This document shows positions 37,347-46,104 of a DNA stretch of 64,000 nt, one piece after another. The translations under genes and the position numbers were made by a program. The notes beneath the pieces are model-generated. The model did not search any database and was not told the origin of the DNA. It worked only from the letters and a program-made list of their open reading frames with translations. The DNA is taken from NCBI RefSeq assembly GCF_000427465.1, contig NZ_KE386497.1, positions 438,162 through 502,161 of the forward strand, given 5' to 3'. Source of the stretch: Sinorhizobium arboris LMG 14919. GTDB taxonomy: Bacteria; Pseudomonadota; Alphaproteobacteria; Rhizobiales; Rhizobiaceae. Numbering within the stretch: position 1 is the stretch's first letter; each line of letters begins with the position of its first letter.

Positions 37347-37873
37347 GGTAAATGATTTGCTAAACGAACTCTAGTTGTGCGTTAGCATTCGTCACCGGAT
37401 GATATCGCAAAGACGAAGTCTCACTTCCGATAAGTACTGCTTACCGCAAGTGATTGCGGAAACCGCTAAAATCAGCGATGTCCGTCGCCCTAGATGGGCG
37501 GGTTCGCCTGGAAATCCGGCATTTCGGTCCTTTTATCACACTTATTCCAGCGGACTCATTTGCCTGATGGAGCGGACTGGACCTCTCCCGAGCGGCCGAT
37601 TGCGGAGCTGTCCCCCGTCCATTTCTCCATCTCCGCCCGTCTGAAGCGAAAGGGCGGCAATCGGTCCCTTTCAAAACAGCAGATTTATCGCGTTTCAGCC
37701 ACACGAGGCCACTGACGCGGTTTCGCAACGTTCGACGGCCGACGCTTGTCGCAGACCAGATTTCGCGCTGTACGGCCTTCCGTTTCGGGCATAAACCACG
37801 CTTGCAAAGGAGCAATTTCTCGCGCATTTCTTATCTGTACAAATCACCTCGAAACGAGGCCGTTAAAAGCGCG
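37347..37873. other. Intergenic region between RHE_PE00001 gene and recombinase
   Basis: About 530 bp between divergent genes. It should hold both promoters. I see no gene; overlapping frames of 70-130 codons on both strands have inconsistent composition. No inverted repeat longer than eight bases stood out. Confidence 0.4.
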
Positions 37874-38791
37874 ATGGCGAAGCCACAAAGAGTTAACGTT
37901 CAACAGCCTCTAAAGCGGCTGATAGGCTATGCCCGCGTGTCGACGGACGACCAGGTCCACGATGCCCAGATGGACGAGCTGCGGGCCGCCGGCTGCGATC
38001 GGATCTATCAGGAGCATGGCTCCGGGGCATCGCGCGCCAGGCCAGTCTTGACGCGGCTGCTCGGAGAGCTCACTGCGGGAGACGTCCTCGTCGTTGTCCG
38101 CCTCGATCGATTGGCCCGATCGGTGAGTCATCTCTTGGCAGTGATCGAGGATCTCGAGCAACGCGGGATTCATTTTCGATCGATCCGCGATCCGATCGAT
38201 ACCTCAACCCCGCAGGGCATGTTCTCCCTCCAGGTTCTCGGTGCGGTCGCGCAGCTCGAGAGAGCGCTGATCGCCGAACGCACCAAAGCCGGCATAAAGG
38301 CGGCGAAGGCGCGCGGCAAGCTTCCTGGAAACCCCGGCCTGCGAGAACGACGACCGGAGGCAATCAAAGCAGTCTCAAAAGCACGCGAGAAACTTTATCT
38401 CGACGAGCTCATTGCGTCCGCGCAGATGTGGCTGCCGATGGTGCGGCAACTCCGGCCTCAGCACAGTTGGGACAATGTCGTGCGGGTGCTCAATCGCCGC
38501 GGCCACGACTGGACCGTCGAGCGCCTTCGTCGCGCCGTTCATCGCTTGGTCCGGGAAAAGCTCGCGGAAAAAGAGCTTCTCGCCCGGTCCCCTCGCCGCG
38601 CTCCCGAGAACCATCTGATGAAGCTGGTGGCGGCGATCGCCATTGCCGATCCCGATCTGTCGCTTCGCGACATTGCCGCTCAACTGGACCAGATGGGAGA
38701 ACGCCCTGCGCGAGGCGGCAAGAAATGGCAGCCCTCCTCCGTCCGGGACCTGCTGGACGAAGCACACCGGTTTGGACTTATCCGCCGCTGA
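37874..38791 (+). CDS. Serine recombinase (resolvase/invertase family)
   Basis: A 305-residue recombinase from the ATG at 37874 (MAKPQRVNVQQPLKRLIGYA); the frame is open further upstream but without a coding look. The catalytic Ser lies in YARVSTDDQ, and VVRLDRLARSVSHLL provides the conserved Arg pair. GAVAQLERALIAERTKAGIK is the E-helix. The C-terminal region has two extra helix-turn-helix-like parts (residues about 185-300, for example DLSLRDIAAQLDQMGERPAR). It is longer than a classical 185-residue resolvase. It may resolve plasmid multimers or mobilise an adjacent element. A broken tyrosine integrase lies immediately downstream. Confidence 0.88.
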   Translation: MAKPQRVNVQQPLKRLIGYARVSTDDQVHDAQMDELRAAGCDRIYQEHGSGASRARPVLTRLLGELTAGDVLVVVRLDRLARSVSHLLAVIEDLEQRGIHFRSIRDPIDTSTPQGMFSLQVLGAVAQLERALIAERTKAGIKAAKARGKLPGNPGLRERRPEAIKAVSKAREKLYLDELIASAQMWLPMVRQLRPQHSWDNVVRVLNRRGHDWTVERLRRAVHRLVREKLAEKELLARSPRRAPENHLMKLVAAIAIADPDLSLRDIAAQLDQMGERPARGGKKWQPSSVRDLLDEAHRFGLIRR

Positions 38792-39068
38792 GGGCACAGT
38801 TTATCAGGCGACCGATCACGCGGTTCTTCTTCCTGCCGCTGCTCGCCGGCATGGTCTTCCAAGCTTGGCTATTGAAATCTGCAGCGCCAGGCGACGGTAA
38901 TCGCCATCGGTCCGAAGTTTTAGCACAGCGCTTTCCTCCTGGGACGCGGCGGCGGGGTCTCCCGGCGCCTGCTCTCCCTCCCCTCTCCGGATCGTCCTGA
39001 AGGCCTCATGCACGAAGGTCGGGACGGTTCCGACACCACGACACTGGACCAGACCTGCAAGCTCTGCC

Positions 39069-39710
39069 ATGGCATCGATAGAGGCGGCCTGCCAGGCGAG
39101 AGGCCGCGTGGATAGCGGCGCAGATGCCCTTGGCCGCAATCGGCTGGTCGACCTGCGTGACCAGGCGCTGCTGCTGACCGCATTTGCCTCAGGCGGCCGT
39201 CGCCGCTCGGAAGTGGCGGGGCTTCGCATCGAGGACCTCATCGACAAGGAACCGGTGCACGCCGATCCGGTCGACAAGTCCTCTCCTGCCCTGCCCTGTC
39301 CTGTCTCAGTATTCATCTCGGTCGCATGAAGACCAGCGAAGCGATGGCGACGCCCATGTGATTCTGTTCGGCCGGCCCGTGACCTCCTTGAGGCGATGGC
39401 TGACGGAAACCGTGTCACGGAGGGGCCGGTATTCCGGCGCATCGATCAGTGGGGCAATGTCGACCGGCGGGCGCTCACGCCGCAATCGGTCAACCTGATC
39501 CTGAAGCGGCGCTGTAGGCAGGCCGGCCTCGATCCGATGCTGTTTTCGGCGCATGAATTGATGTCCGGCTACCTGACTAAGGCCACAAACCGCGGTGTTT
39601 CCCTGCCAGAACCGATGCAGCAGTCGCTGCACAAATCGTTGAGCCAAGCGGCCAGCCATTACAACAACGCGGAACGAAAGAATGGACGAGCGGCTCGGCT
39701 GATCGTCTAA
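39069..39710 (+). pseudogene. Tyrosine recombinase (integrase), frameshifted and truncated
   Basis: Three pieces in alternating frames form the C-terminal half of a rhizobial site-specific integrase. NRLVDLRDQALLLTAFASGG and RRRSEVAGLRIEDL (39140-39240) hold the first catalytic Arg region. DGDAHVILFGRPVTSLRRWL follows in another frame, then VFRRIDQWGNVDRRALTPQS and FSAHELMSGYLT return to the first. The His-x-x-Arg box, normally HELRSGY, reads HELMSGY, so the catalytic Arg is lost. NNAERKNGRAARL retains no clear catalytic Tyr beyond SHYNNA. No intact N-terminal domain is present. The gene is inactive. Confidence 0.75.
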
Positions 39711-39716
39711 GCGTGA

Positions 39717-40058
39717 CTATGCGCCGAAGAATGCCTCGGCTCGCCTCTCAAACGATTGCCATTCTTCCAGTTCCGGTTCCGCCTCCAATCTATCGTGCTG
39801 GTCAGCATCCGATGCTGCACTGCCCCAGGCTTCAGCACGCTGCATCAGCGACGCCATCTCTCCCCTCAAGCAATGCGAGCGTTGCAGGTCGGCGGCGTGC
39901 TCGGCGTTCTGGCGGGGATCGTAGAACACGCCGATCGCCTTGCCGGCTGTTTGTCGTGCCGCCTCCAATTGTATTCTCAAGCTCTCCAACTCGGCTTTGG
40001 CCGCAAAATACTGTCTCATCACCGCGATAAGTTCGCGGTCACTGGCGCTGACTTCCAC
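39717..40058 (-). CDS. Hypothetical plasmid protein, 113 residues
   Basis: I start it at the GTG at 40058 (VEVSASDRELIAVMRQYF) because AGGAG lies eight bases upstream; the frame is open to 40403 but the extension looks non-coding. The protein is helical and charged: AAKAELESLRIQLEAARQTA is a probable coiled coil, and EPELEEWQSFERRAEAFFGA ends the protein. I do not recognise the family. Its stop lies seven bases from the end of the broken integrase on the other strand, so it may be cargo of the same former element. Confidence 0.45.
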   Translation of the reverse strand: MEVSASDRELIAVMRQYFAAKAELESLRIQLEAARQTAGKAIGVFYDPRQNAEHAADLQRSHCLRGEMASLMQRAEAWGSAASDADQHDRLEAEPELEEWQSFERRAEAFFGA

Positions 40059-40427
40059 GATCCCTGCTCCTTGGAATTCCTCGTTGCGGGAACTGATCGC
40101 TAACAATGGCAAAATCGGGATAGAGTTCCTACGCTGGAGGAAAGAGGATGGGGCTTCCGGATCGCCGCCTCGCCTGAAGCGATTGAGCAACTGGGCGGTG
40201 CCCCGGAGGGTGCGCCAGGGACCGACAAGGGTGACGAGAGGGCCGCGCCTAACAGTGAAGCAGACCAGCGGTCCTCGGGGAAGCCATGCATGAACGCTCT
40301 CTCCCTTGCGACGGCGCCGGTCCTCCCGCAGTCGAAGGGGCCATGGGCGCGATAACGCTGCCCGCCGGTCTCGACCGGTTGAAGAGCGGTCGGAGTCCCA
40401 CAATAGAGATTGCTCCGATGCCTTGAG
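40059..40427. other. Intergenic region with a possible decayed minus-strand small gene
   Basis: On the minus strand HGFPEDRW (near 40290) and PLVCFTVRRGPLVTLVGPWR, then LRGTAQLLNRFRRGG (near 40260-40170), look like parts of one short DUF982-type protein, common on rhizobial plasmids, but they lie in different frames. If real it is frameshifted. Nothing else is visible. Confidence 0.3.
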
Positions 40428-40463
40428 GAGGGAAAACCCTGACAGCTGTCAGGATTTTTGATC
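40428..40463. repeat. Left arm of a 36-bp inverted repeat containing a partition-like palindrome
   Basis: The core CCTGACAGCTGTCAGG (40438-40453) is a perfect 16-bp palindrome. The whole 36-bp arm matches the reverse complement of 40867-40902 at 35 of 36 positions. The same core recurs at 61559-61576 across the repB stop codon. This suggests a parS-type RepB-binding site. Confidence 0.75.
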
Positions 40464-40866
40464 TCCGGGCGCTGATGATTGCTGGCCTGCATGCCTAATC
40501 GCACTGCGCGCTCAGGTTAGCACCGCAGAAATGACTTTGCCGCCGCGGCGACGGCCATTCGGCCGCGTTTGAGCTTCATCAGTTTGTTCACGAAGCGAGG
40601 CGACACCCGAAACGCCTAGCCGCTTCCCATGACCATCCTCGACAACCTCAATGACTCAAGCGCGGCATTTTCCGATGTGATCTGCCTGCCATCTGTGCGC
40701 CCCTGCCAAGGCGGGGAATAGCAGGCGATCCAATCCGGGAATGCAGCATCCGGAGGTCGTGGTGGCGTTCGGTTGTTGGAAGCGACTAATCCAAGAATCT
40801 TGCTGAAAATGTAATGGAAAGATCAACCGACTGATTACCGCGCTGCCACAACGGAGGCGAGCCTGA
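40454..40866. other. Spacer between the two inverted-repeat arms
   Basis: About 400 bp with no reading frame that looks coding. It includes a 40500-40640 segment with short GC-rich palindromic pieces (GCCGCCGCGGCGACGG). No gene or RNA is called. Confidence 0.4.
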
Positions 40867-40902
40867 GATCAAAAACCCTGACAGCTGTCAGGGTTTTCCC
40901 TC
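40867..40902. repeat. Right arm of the 36-bp inverted repeat, with extended 26-bp palindrome
   Basis: Positions 40872-40897 form a perfect 26-bp palindrome centred on CAGCTG (the core CCTGACAGCTGTCAGG flanked by AAAAC/GTTTT). The arm is the inverse of 40428-40463 with one mismatch. Such palindromes match the expected form of RepB (ParB-like) partition sites of repABC replicons, although the exact consensus for this RepB is not known to me. Confidence 0.75.
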
Positions 40903-42249
40903 ATCAAGAAGGACATTTGCATCAAAAGGGGAGAACGGAAACGTTCGCTCATGATCCACCCGTGACAGGATCCCTCCCGCAGTCAATGAGAAAGCAGTCA
41001 GCTTTGGTTTCGGCGAGCAAGAGACACCCAGGAGCTTTCGGCAGGCCTGCCGCACGTTCGTATACGCCGCAAACTTGCTGCTGACTGCACGACCGACAAG
41101 GCACTTCAGCCGGTGAGCGCGGGCGTCGACGCTCATCAAGAAGGTGCTCTCGCAGCAGGGAACTGAGGATGGTTGAGTGAATCGCGGCACTGTGGGCATC
41201 AGTATTCGCTTGAAGCTACAAGAAAAAACTGCTGACGTTTTCGAAGCACGCGTGGTGCTTAGCCTCCCCGTCAGATGCGCATTGGGCTTTACTGCCGCCC
41301 GACATCATCCACCACCTCAGTCGAAAAAGAGCCATTTACCATGGAGACCGCCGACGAAGAACTGATTAGGGACCGGCTATACGCTCTGGGAGAGAGCAGG
41401 GCGGCTAGACCGTGACAGTGCTGGTGCTGGTTTCAAGCAGCGAAGGACATTCAGCCAACAGGAATATATGGCGTCGAGGTATTGCAGACTGCGGCGGTTC
41501 TTGGCGATCCCGACAAACCTGCCATCAGGGCAGAGAAGGCGCCGAAATCCGCAGTGAGGAAGGCGCCAGATTGCGTGAAGCTGCTGAAGAGGAGCATCGT
41601 TTCCAAGAGCCGGCGCCAGCGGGTTAGCGTGGATCAGGAGGCCGGCCGCCGCAGCATGCCCGGCAACTGCAGGCCGTCGGCCTTGAACAGCTTCTCCGCA
41701 CACAATTCAGCCTCGACCTCCGCGGGCATGCCGTGGGTCGGATCCTCGCTGCGCATGACCAATCCGTGAGATGATGGGCAACGAACTTCAAGAGCAGCGA
41801 TCTCGTCGCAGGGCAGGGGAGGGGAGGGACGGTAGGACGTCGAGTTCCTCGGCCGGTGATGCATCGCTTGGCTGCTCCGATCTGCCGCGCGAGGGTTGTT
41901 GATCATGCGTGCAGCCCCCAGTGCCTCGTGCAATAGTTCCGAAAAACCCGTTCTGCTTGTTTGACGTCGACAGTGACCGTCGCTGCGGATTCAAAGAATT
42001 CCGAGTCTATCAGGACGCCGCTTTGCACGAGAGTGTGATCATCAGAAAAGACGGCGGGAGGCACCGTGCCCATCGCCTATGGATTATCTGCGCCTGTCGG
42101 GGTGTGATCGCCGCATCGAGGTTGAGCGGCGCCTGCCGCTGTCGAACAGGCCCAAATGGAGCCCGTCTCATCATCTCAATGCCGAACGCTGACGGACAAG
42201 AATGCTGCCGACTGGAGTCAAGTTCGGCCACTTCTTCACCATGCCGCCT
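40903..42249. other. Degenerate region without supported genes
   Basis: Several frames of 60-120 codons overlap on both strands here (for example 40888-41199 and 41634-41933, minus), but none has a ribosome binding site, recognisable motif or consistent codon use. One of them overlaps the right repeat arm. It is best described as decayed plasmid DNA, in keeping with the broken vapBC that follows. Confidence 0.4.
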
Positions 42250-42830
42250 CTATGTCTGTAGGTGAGAAGCCGTTACGCTTGAATAGCAGCGGTTCACCGT
42301 GCCTCTTTGCCAGCGCATTAGAAGAAGCAGTCGCCATAATTCAGACCTGCGGGAAGTCGCCCTTTGGCCGTCGCTGCGCCAGGCTCGCCGCCACGAGGAA
42401 CTGCTCCGCGCGACGATTTCGACGCCCTTATCGAGGCACAGATCAAGCTCTGCGGTCGCTGCCTCGCCGAGGCAGGCCTCGATGACGATTGTGAGTTCCA
42501 GGAGTGTTGCGGCCCAGATGAAGCGTCGTGGAGCGTCGACGACCTTTTTGCTCGAAGGTTTCCGGTTCGGGCTCCTCGAAGGCGACGCGACGATGGCGGA
42601 GGCGTCGATGACCATCAGTTGGGATCCCGTTCTCGTCATACTCCAAGATCTCATCTGCAGAGCGGTTGTCCAGCACCGGCAGCTTCGCCCATCGTCGACG
42701 ACTGGCAGCAAGTTCTTCGAGAAGAAACGCAATACCTTGCCTTTGGGAGATGCCGCAGCCGCTCGTCCAGCGCGCGCCGAGTGGCCTTCGTAATCGTTCG
42801 TCAGTCGTTTCGGCCAGTGCCTTTGCCAGG
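42250..42830 (-). pseudogene. Degenerate vapBC toxin-antitoxin locus
   Basis: On the minus strand DNRSADEILEYDENGIPT (about 42676-42625) is the C-terminal tail of a VapB antitoxin of the 'LPVLDNRSADEIL' type. It is followed by a VapC start at 42615: MVIDASAIVA, then in another frame FEEPEPETFEQK, then back to VVDAPRRFIWAATLLELTIV and then GEAATAELDLCLDKGVEIVA. These are PIN-domain toxin elements (DASAIVA carries the first Asp; LELTIVIEA the Glu). At least two frameshifts and stray changes show that the toxin is inactive. The antitoxin N-terminus between 42680 and 42830 is also scrambled. Confidence 0.75.
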
Positions 42831-43237
42831 CGTTTCCGTCAGGGCCATTGGCTGGTTTCTTGGTTCCTATTTGTCTACTTTCTACCTAGACTCTAGGCGC
42901 AAGCGGAGAATCAAGGTCTCGAACGCGGCGAGAACAAGGGGCACTTGGCGAAAAGCGCATCGCCTTCGCCGCAAAGTCGCACAATCAATACTTGGTCCCT
43001 ATCGTAGTGAGCACGCGAAGAAATCGGCGTCCGGGTGACGGAAAGATAAGGCAGGTTGGTTTCCGTTTCCACGATTCAAGATGTTAATTCACATGGTTAA
43101 TAAATCGTCATTGCTGCCGCAGAACGATTGAGGAGGATGCTGGCCTCGATCCACCAGTCATCTTGCTCGAGGGGTGTTATTGCGGCACCAGATTCTGTAA
43201 GAGCGTGCGATCAGACTCCAACCAGGTAAACTTTCGT
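42831..43237. other. Intergenic region upstream of the nucleotide-metabolism island
   Basis: About 400 bp. The left half is probable vapB decay. The right half (43060-43140) is AT-rich (GTTAATTCACATGGTTAATAAA) and is the likely promoter region of the ATP-grasp-like gene. No gene is called. Confidence 0.4.
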
Positions 43238-44596
43238 ATGGCGCTGCACAAAGACGAGATTCTGAACTCCCTTGCTGCTACTGCTAATGTCGCGCAGTTT
43301 GTGGCCTTCCGCCCTTTGGGAGGGCGCCTGGTTCAGAGTTATTGCAGGATTACCGGTTTTGAAGAAAACCACCGATTTCAGGACTCCAAGCAAGCGGTGG
43401 AAGCCCTCCTAGGTCGCAGTTCCGACCGAATGGTCAACGTTCGGAGCTACGAGCCGAACAGCCCCCGCAGCAGAGAGTTTGTATATGGCTTACGAACGGT
43501 CGAAGAGACTTTGGCAGTCCTCGATCGCTTGGCGGCGGAGGATCTCCACCTAATTGTAAATGAGACCATAGACATTCATGACGGCGGCGTATCCGGGGTT
43601 GTACAGGGCCAACTGATTGAATTTGCTCCAGACGACACGCCACGCTGTGTGGAAAAACCAGGGGCTGCATCGTTGCCTCTCGCGATTGGACTGAACATCC
43701 TCAACACAGTTTATGGGCTTTCCGCAGAACTCTCGTTTGCGCAAGGCTCCCGCGTTGAATTCAGCATCCATCCTAAGCCGCGTGGTTACCATCAACGCCA
43801 TACAATTGTATGGGAACTTGAACGCGATGCGCCGAGTTTCCTTCCCGCTGCACTAACCTGGCCGAACCGGTTTAGTCGCCATTTAGGGGACAAGGTCTTT
43901 GGCCTGCTCGTCGCCAACGCATTGGGAGTTCCCGTGCCCCGAACGACGGTGATTGGCAGGCGTACGGCCCCCTTCACTTTCGGAAGAGACACGGGATCGT
44001 CAGAAGTCTGGACGCGGACTGCGCCCACCGAGCCGCAGCCAGGGCTCTACACGACCGTCAAGGGATGGTTGGATCCGTTCGCACTACTGTCATCGGAGGA
44101 TCCCGACGGGTCAAATATTCGTTCGGTGATTTGCCAGTCGGCTGTACGAGCCGAGTTTTCCGGCGCGGCGGTAACCGGCCCGAATGGCCAAATCATCATC
44201 GAGGGGCGCCGAGGGGAGGGGGACCGATTCATGCTTGGTCTCCAATTGCCGGAAACGCTGCCGTCCTTCGTCGTTGAGAATGTTTCAGCCATATATGCTG
44301 TTCTAGCAAGCCGCCTCGGTCCTGTGCGGTTTGAATGGGTGCACGATGGCGATGTCGTTTGGATCGTTCAACTGCATTGTGGCGGGACGGGTACGACCGC
44401 GGACGTCATCGTTCCTGGCGACGCCGACACGTGGGTAGAATTCGAAAGCTCTGCCGGATTGGACAAGTTGCGCAGTTTGTTGGCATCCCTGCCCCCAGGG
44501 GAGGGCATTCTGGTAGTCGGCCGTGTTGGACTTACAAGCCACGTTGCGGACTTGCTTCGGAAGGCAAATCGGCCATCCAAGCTGAAAGGCGTCTAA
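43238..44596 (+). CDS. PEP-synthase/ATP-grasp-like protein of unknown function
   Basis: A 452-residue protein from the ATG at 43238 (MALHKDEILNSLAATAN), preceded by AGGTAA. An open extension to 43163 has no coding look. The part from residue 95 to 270 (VNETIDIHDGGVSGVVQGQL) and FSGAAVTGPNGQIIIEGRRG near 305 recall the nucleotide-binding half of PEP synthase/PPDK, where 'SG...' glycine strands and a late F-E-W motif occur. FEWVHDGDVVWIVQLHCGG near 365 fits the 'EWa.d...iwilQ.R' end of that fold, but the final Arg is not conserved. The catalytic His domain of PPDK is absent. It may bind ATP and phosphorylate a substrate. It lies 204 bp upstream of the HD phosphohydrolase. Confidence 0.5.
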   Translation: MALHKDEILNSLAATANVAQFVAFRPLGGRLVQSYCRITGFEENHRFQDSKQAVEALLGRSSDRMVNVRSYEPNSPRSREFVYGLRTVEETLAVLDRLAAEDLHLIVNETIDIHDGGVSGVVQGQLIEFAPDDTPRCVEKPGAASLPLAIGLNILNTVYGLSAELSFAQGSRVEFSIHPKPRGYHQRHTIVWELERDAPSFLPAALTWPNRFSRHLGDKVFGLLVANALGVPVPRTTVIGRRTAPFTFGRDTGSSEVWTRTAPTEPQPGLYTTVKGWLDPFALLSSEDPDGSNIRSVICQSAVRAEFSGAAVTGPNGQIIIEGRRGEGDRFMLGLQLPETLPSFVVENVSAIYAVLASRLGPVRFEWVHDGDVVWIVQLHCGGTGTTADVIVPGDADTWVEFESSAGLDKLRSLLASLPPGEGILVVGRVGLTSHVADLLRKANRPSKLKGV

Positions 44597-44700
44597 CCGC
44601 TCCGGCATGTAGGAGAGGCGACTGGTTCTCAGGAGCATCTCGTTAACGTTGGCTCATTGTTTTTTACGTGGAAGACAAAAAACATGGGTGGCATTGGCGC

Positions 44701-44748
44701 GTGGGGTCGCATAGCAAACTCCTATTGCTGCTTGCGGTTTTGCCCCAC
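44701..44748 (+). ncRNA. Candidate structured RNA element upstream of the HD gene
   Basis: A long interrupted hairpin: GTGGGG (44701-44706) pairs with CCCCAC (44743-44748), CGCA (44708-44711) with TGCG (44733-44736), and AGCAA (44713-44717) with TTGCT (44725-44729) around a seven-base loop. A competing pairing joins ATGGGTGG (44684-44691) to CCACCCAT (44745-44752). The two are mutually exclusive, as in an RNA switch. It lies about 60 bases before the HD gene start. No known riboswitch class is recognised, and it could equally be a terminator remnant or DNA-level structure. Confidence 0.35.
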
Positions 44749-44806
44749 CCATCTGAATATCCCGCTCAGATAGCAGTACGGAAATGATTCGCCCTAGGAT
44801 GTGTCG

Positions 44807-45355
44807 ATGAACGTTCAAGTCGCTGTCAAGATGAACTCAGGGCCGAGCATCATGCTTGCAAGCGGTACCTGGTTCGATCTCCTTGATCCGTGGCATAGCC
44901 ACTTCACCATACAAGACATCGCTCAGGGCCTTTCAAACATATGTCGCTACGCCGGTCAGTGTAGGGATTTCTATTCGGTCGCAGAACATTCCTTGCATGT
45001 CTGTGATACGATAGGGGAGTTCAAACTCGAGGCATTGCTGCATGATGCTGCGGAAGCGTTCATTGGCGATATTACCAGGCCGCTCAAACAACTCCTTCCG
45101 GAGTATAAAGCCATCGAAGCTAACGTCGAAGCCGCGATTTACAGCCGTTTTAGCCTCAATCAGATGGCTACACCTCACGTTAAGCTGGCAGATCTGCGCG
45201 TGCTGGCGGCCGAGCAAGCGCAACTCATGCCTGTCGGAACTGACTACTGGGCCGCGCAGTCCGATGTTCGTCCTGCACCCGTCGCCGTAGAGTTTCTCTC
45301 CCCCTCCATCGCGCGCGAACGCTTTCTCGCCAAATTTCATGAGTTAACGTGTTGA
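44807..45355 (+). CDS. HD-domain phosphohydrolase (YfbR/DatZ-like deoxynucleotide hydrolase)
   Basis: A 182-residue HD-fold protein. The ATG at 44807 has AGGA seven bases upstream, unlike the GTG at 44801. VAEHSLHVCD supplies the first His, ALLHDAAEAFIGD the HD pair near residue 77, and VKLADLRVLAAE the distal Asp. The set DFYSVAEHSL...LLHDAAEAFIGDITRPLK is typical of small 5'-deoxynucleotidase-like enzymes, a group that includes YfbR and the phage dATP hydrolase DatZ. Its substrate is probably a deoxynucleotide. It is convergent with the DUF7002/PurZ-like operon and shares its terminator region. Near a PurZ-like gene, removal of dATP would be a natural role, but the sequence alone does not fix the substrate. 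Confidence 0.8.
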   Translation: MNVQVAVKMNSGPSIMLASGTWFDLLDPWHSHFTIQDIAQGLSNICRYAGQCRDFYSVAEHSLHVCDTIGEFKLEALLHDAAEAFIGDITRPLKQLLPEYKAIEANVEAAIYSRFSLNQMATPHVKLADLRVLAAEQAQLMPVGTDYWAAQSDVRPAPVAVEFLSPSIARERFLAKFHELTC

Positions 45356-45359
45356 GGGC

Positions 45360-45388
45360 GCTGCACGAGCCCATGTTCGTGCAGCTTT
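45360..45388 (+). terminator. Bidirectional hairpin terminator between convergent genes
   Basis: GCTGCACGA (45360-45368) pairs perfectly with TCGTGCAGC (45377-45385), a nine-base stem with an eight-base loop, followed by TTT. It lies between the end of the HD gene (45355) and the end of the DUF7002-like gene (45407) on the opposite strand, so it could end both transcripts. Confidence 0.65.
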
Positions 45389-45406
45389 GCACCTCATCGT
45401 GATGAT

Positions 45407-46102
45407 TTACTCGTGCGGCCCGTCATCGAGGTCCGCTCCTGGGCGGCGCCACAGTTCAATTAATTGTCCGTTCGCAAAGCGGTGAGCTGATATCAAATGG
45501 TCCATGATATCGTGGACACCATATGGCACCGTCAATTCCACTAGTGTGTCTTCGACCGCGCGCGTTTTCCGCCGCTCGCCGAAGGGGTAATCTGCGATCG
45601 GAAGGAATGTACCCCGGCCGCGAGGCTGAGGGTTCATAATGGTCGAACCGCTGTTGATCGGGCTGAGCAAGATGTTGTTCTGGTGCGAAGCCACAAGCGA
45701 GGCGGTATCCACTGTAAGGATGGTTTGCGGATAGTCGCGGTACGCCTTGGCCTTCAGCAACCTCCACAAACGCTTCTTGTGAAGCCAGAAGAATGTTTTC
45801 TCGTTGAGCGTGCGATACCATTGTTCTGGCCTCAGCCCGTCCTGTAGGCACTTTTCTAGAGCGCTGTCCGTCATGGGCTTGTTGTCGCGGATTACCGCAT
45901 TTGGCAGACCGTTTTTTGAAATTGTCACGCTTTCAGGGCGGCGCTGGGCTTCGATTTCCAAGCGTCGCGCGCCGTTGATTTCGTAGAGATCAAGGAGCGC
46001 CGTGGCGCTCAATAGGCCACGCTCCTGTATAGAGGGAAATGCGCCATCCTCGGCCATATGGAAGAGCCGCGGGTACATCTGCAGTAGAAGGTCAATTTCC
46101 AT
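45407..46102 (-). CDS. DUF7002-like protein
   Basis: A 231-residue protein starting at the ATG at 46102, two bases after the PurZ-like gene's stop (TGA at 46105-46107), so translation is probably coupled. The motif LFHMAEDGAFPSIQERGLLS and the following ALLDLYEINGARRLE fit DUF7002. FFWLHKKRLWRLLKAKAYRD and LTVDTASLVA are further family-like strands. The 'H...G....I...GLLS' opening resembles ADP-ribosyltransferase-type folds (for example DarT), which I mention only as a possibility. No other catalytic motif is visible. Its coupling with the PurZ-like gene suggests that it acts on a product of that enzyme or in the same pathway. Confidence 0.6.
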   Translation of the reverse strand: MEIDLLLQMYPRLFHMAEDGAFPSIQERGLLSATALLDLYEINGARRLEIEAQRRPESVTISKNGLPNAVIRDNKPMTDSALEKCLQDGLRPEQWYRTLNEKTFFWLHKKRLWRLLKAKAYRDYPQTILTVDTASLVASHQNNILLSPINSGSTIMNPQPRGRGTFLPIADYPFGERRKTRAVEDTLVELTVPYGVHDIMDHLISAHRFANGQLIELWRRPGADLDDGPHE

Positions 46103-46104
46103 CT

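Noticed and set aside
38816..39442. 208-codon minus-strand frame over the integrase remnant
   Set aside because: The plus strand holds clear integrase motifs over much of it. The last 80 residues look coding-like (SIDAMAELAGLVQCRGVG), so a small decayed minus-strand gene cannot be fully excluded, but there is no support for a real one.
40888..41199. 103-codon minus-strand frame overlapping the right repeat arm
   Set aside because: It reads through the palindrome and lacks protein-like character; the repeat arm is better explained as a binding site.
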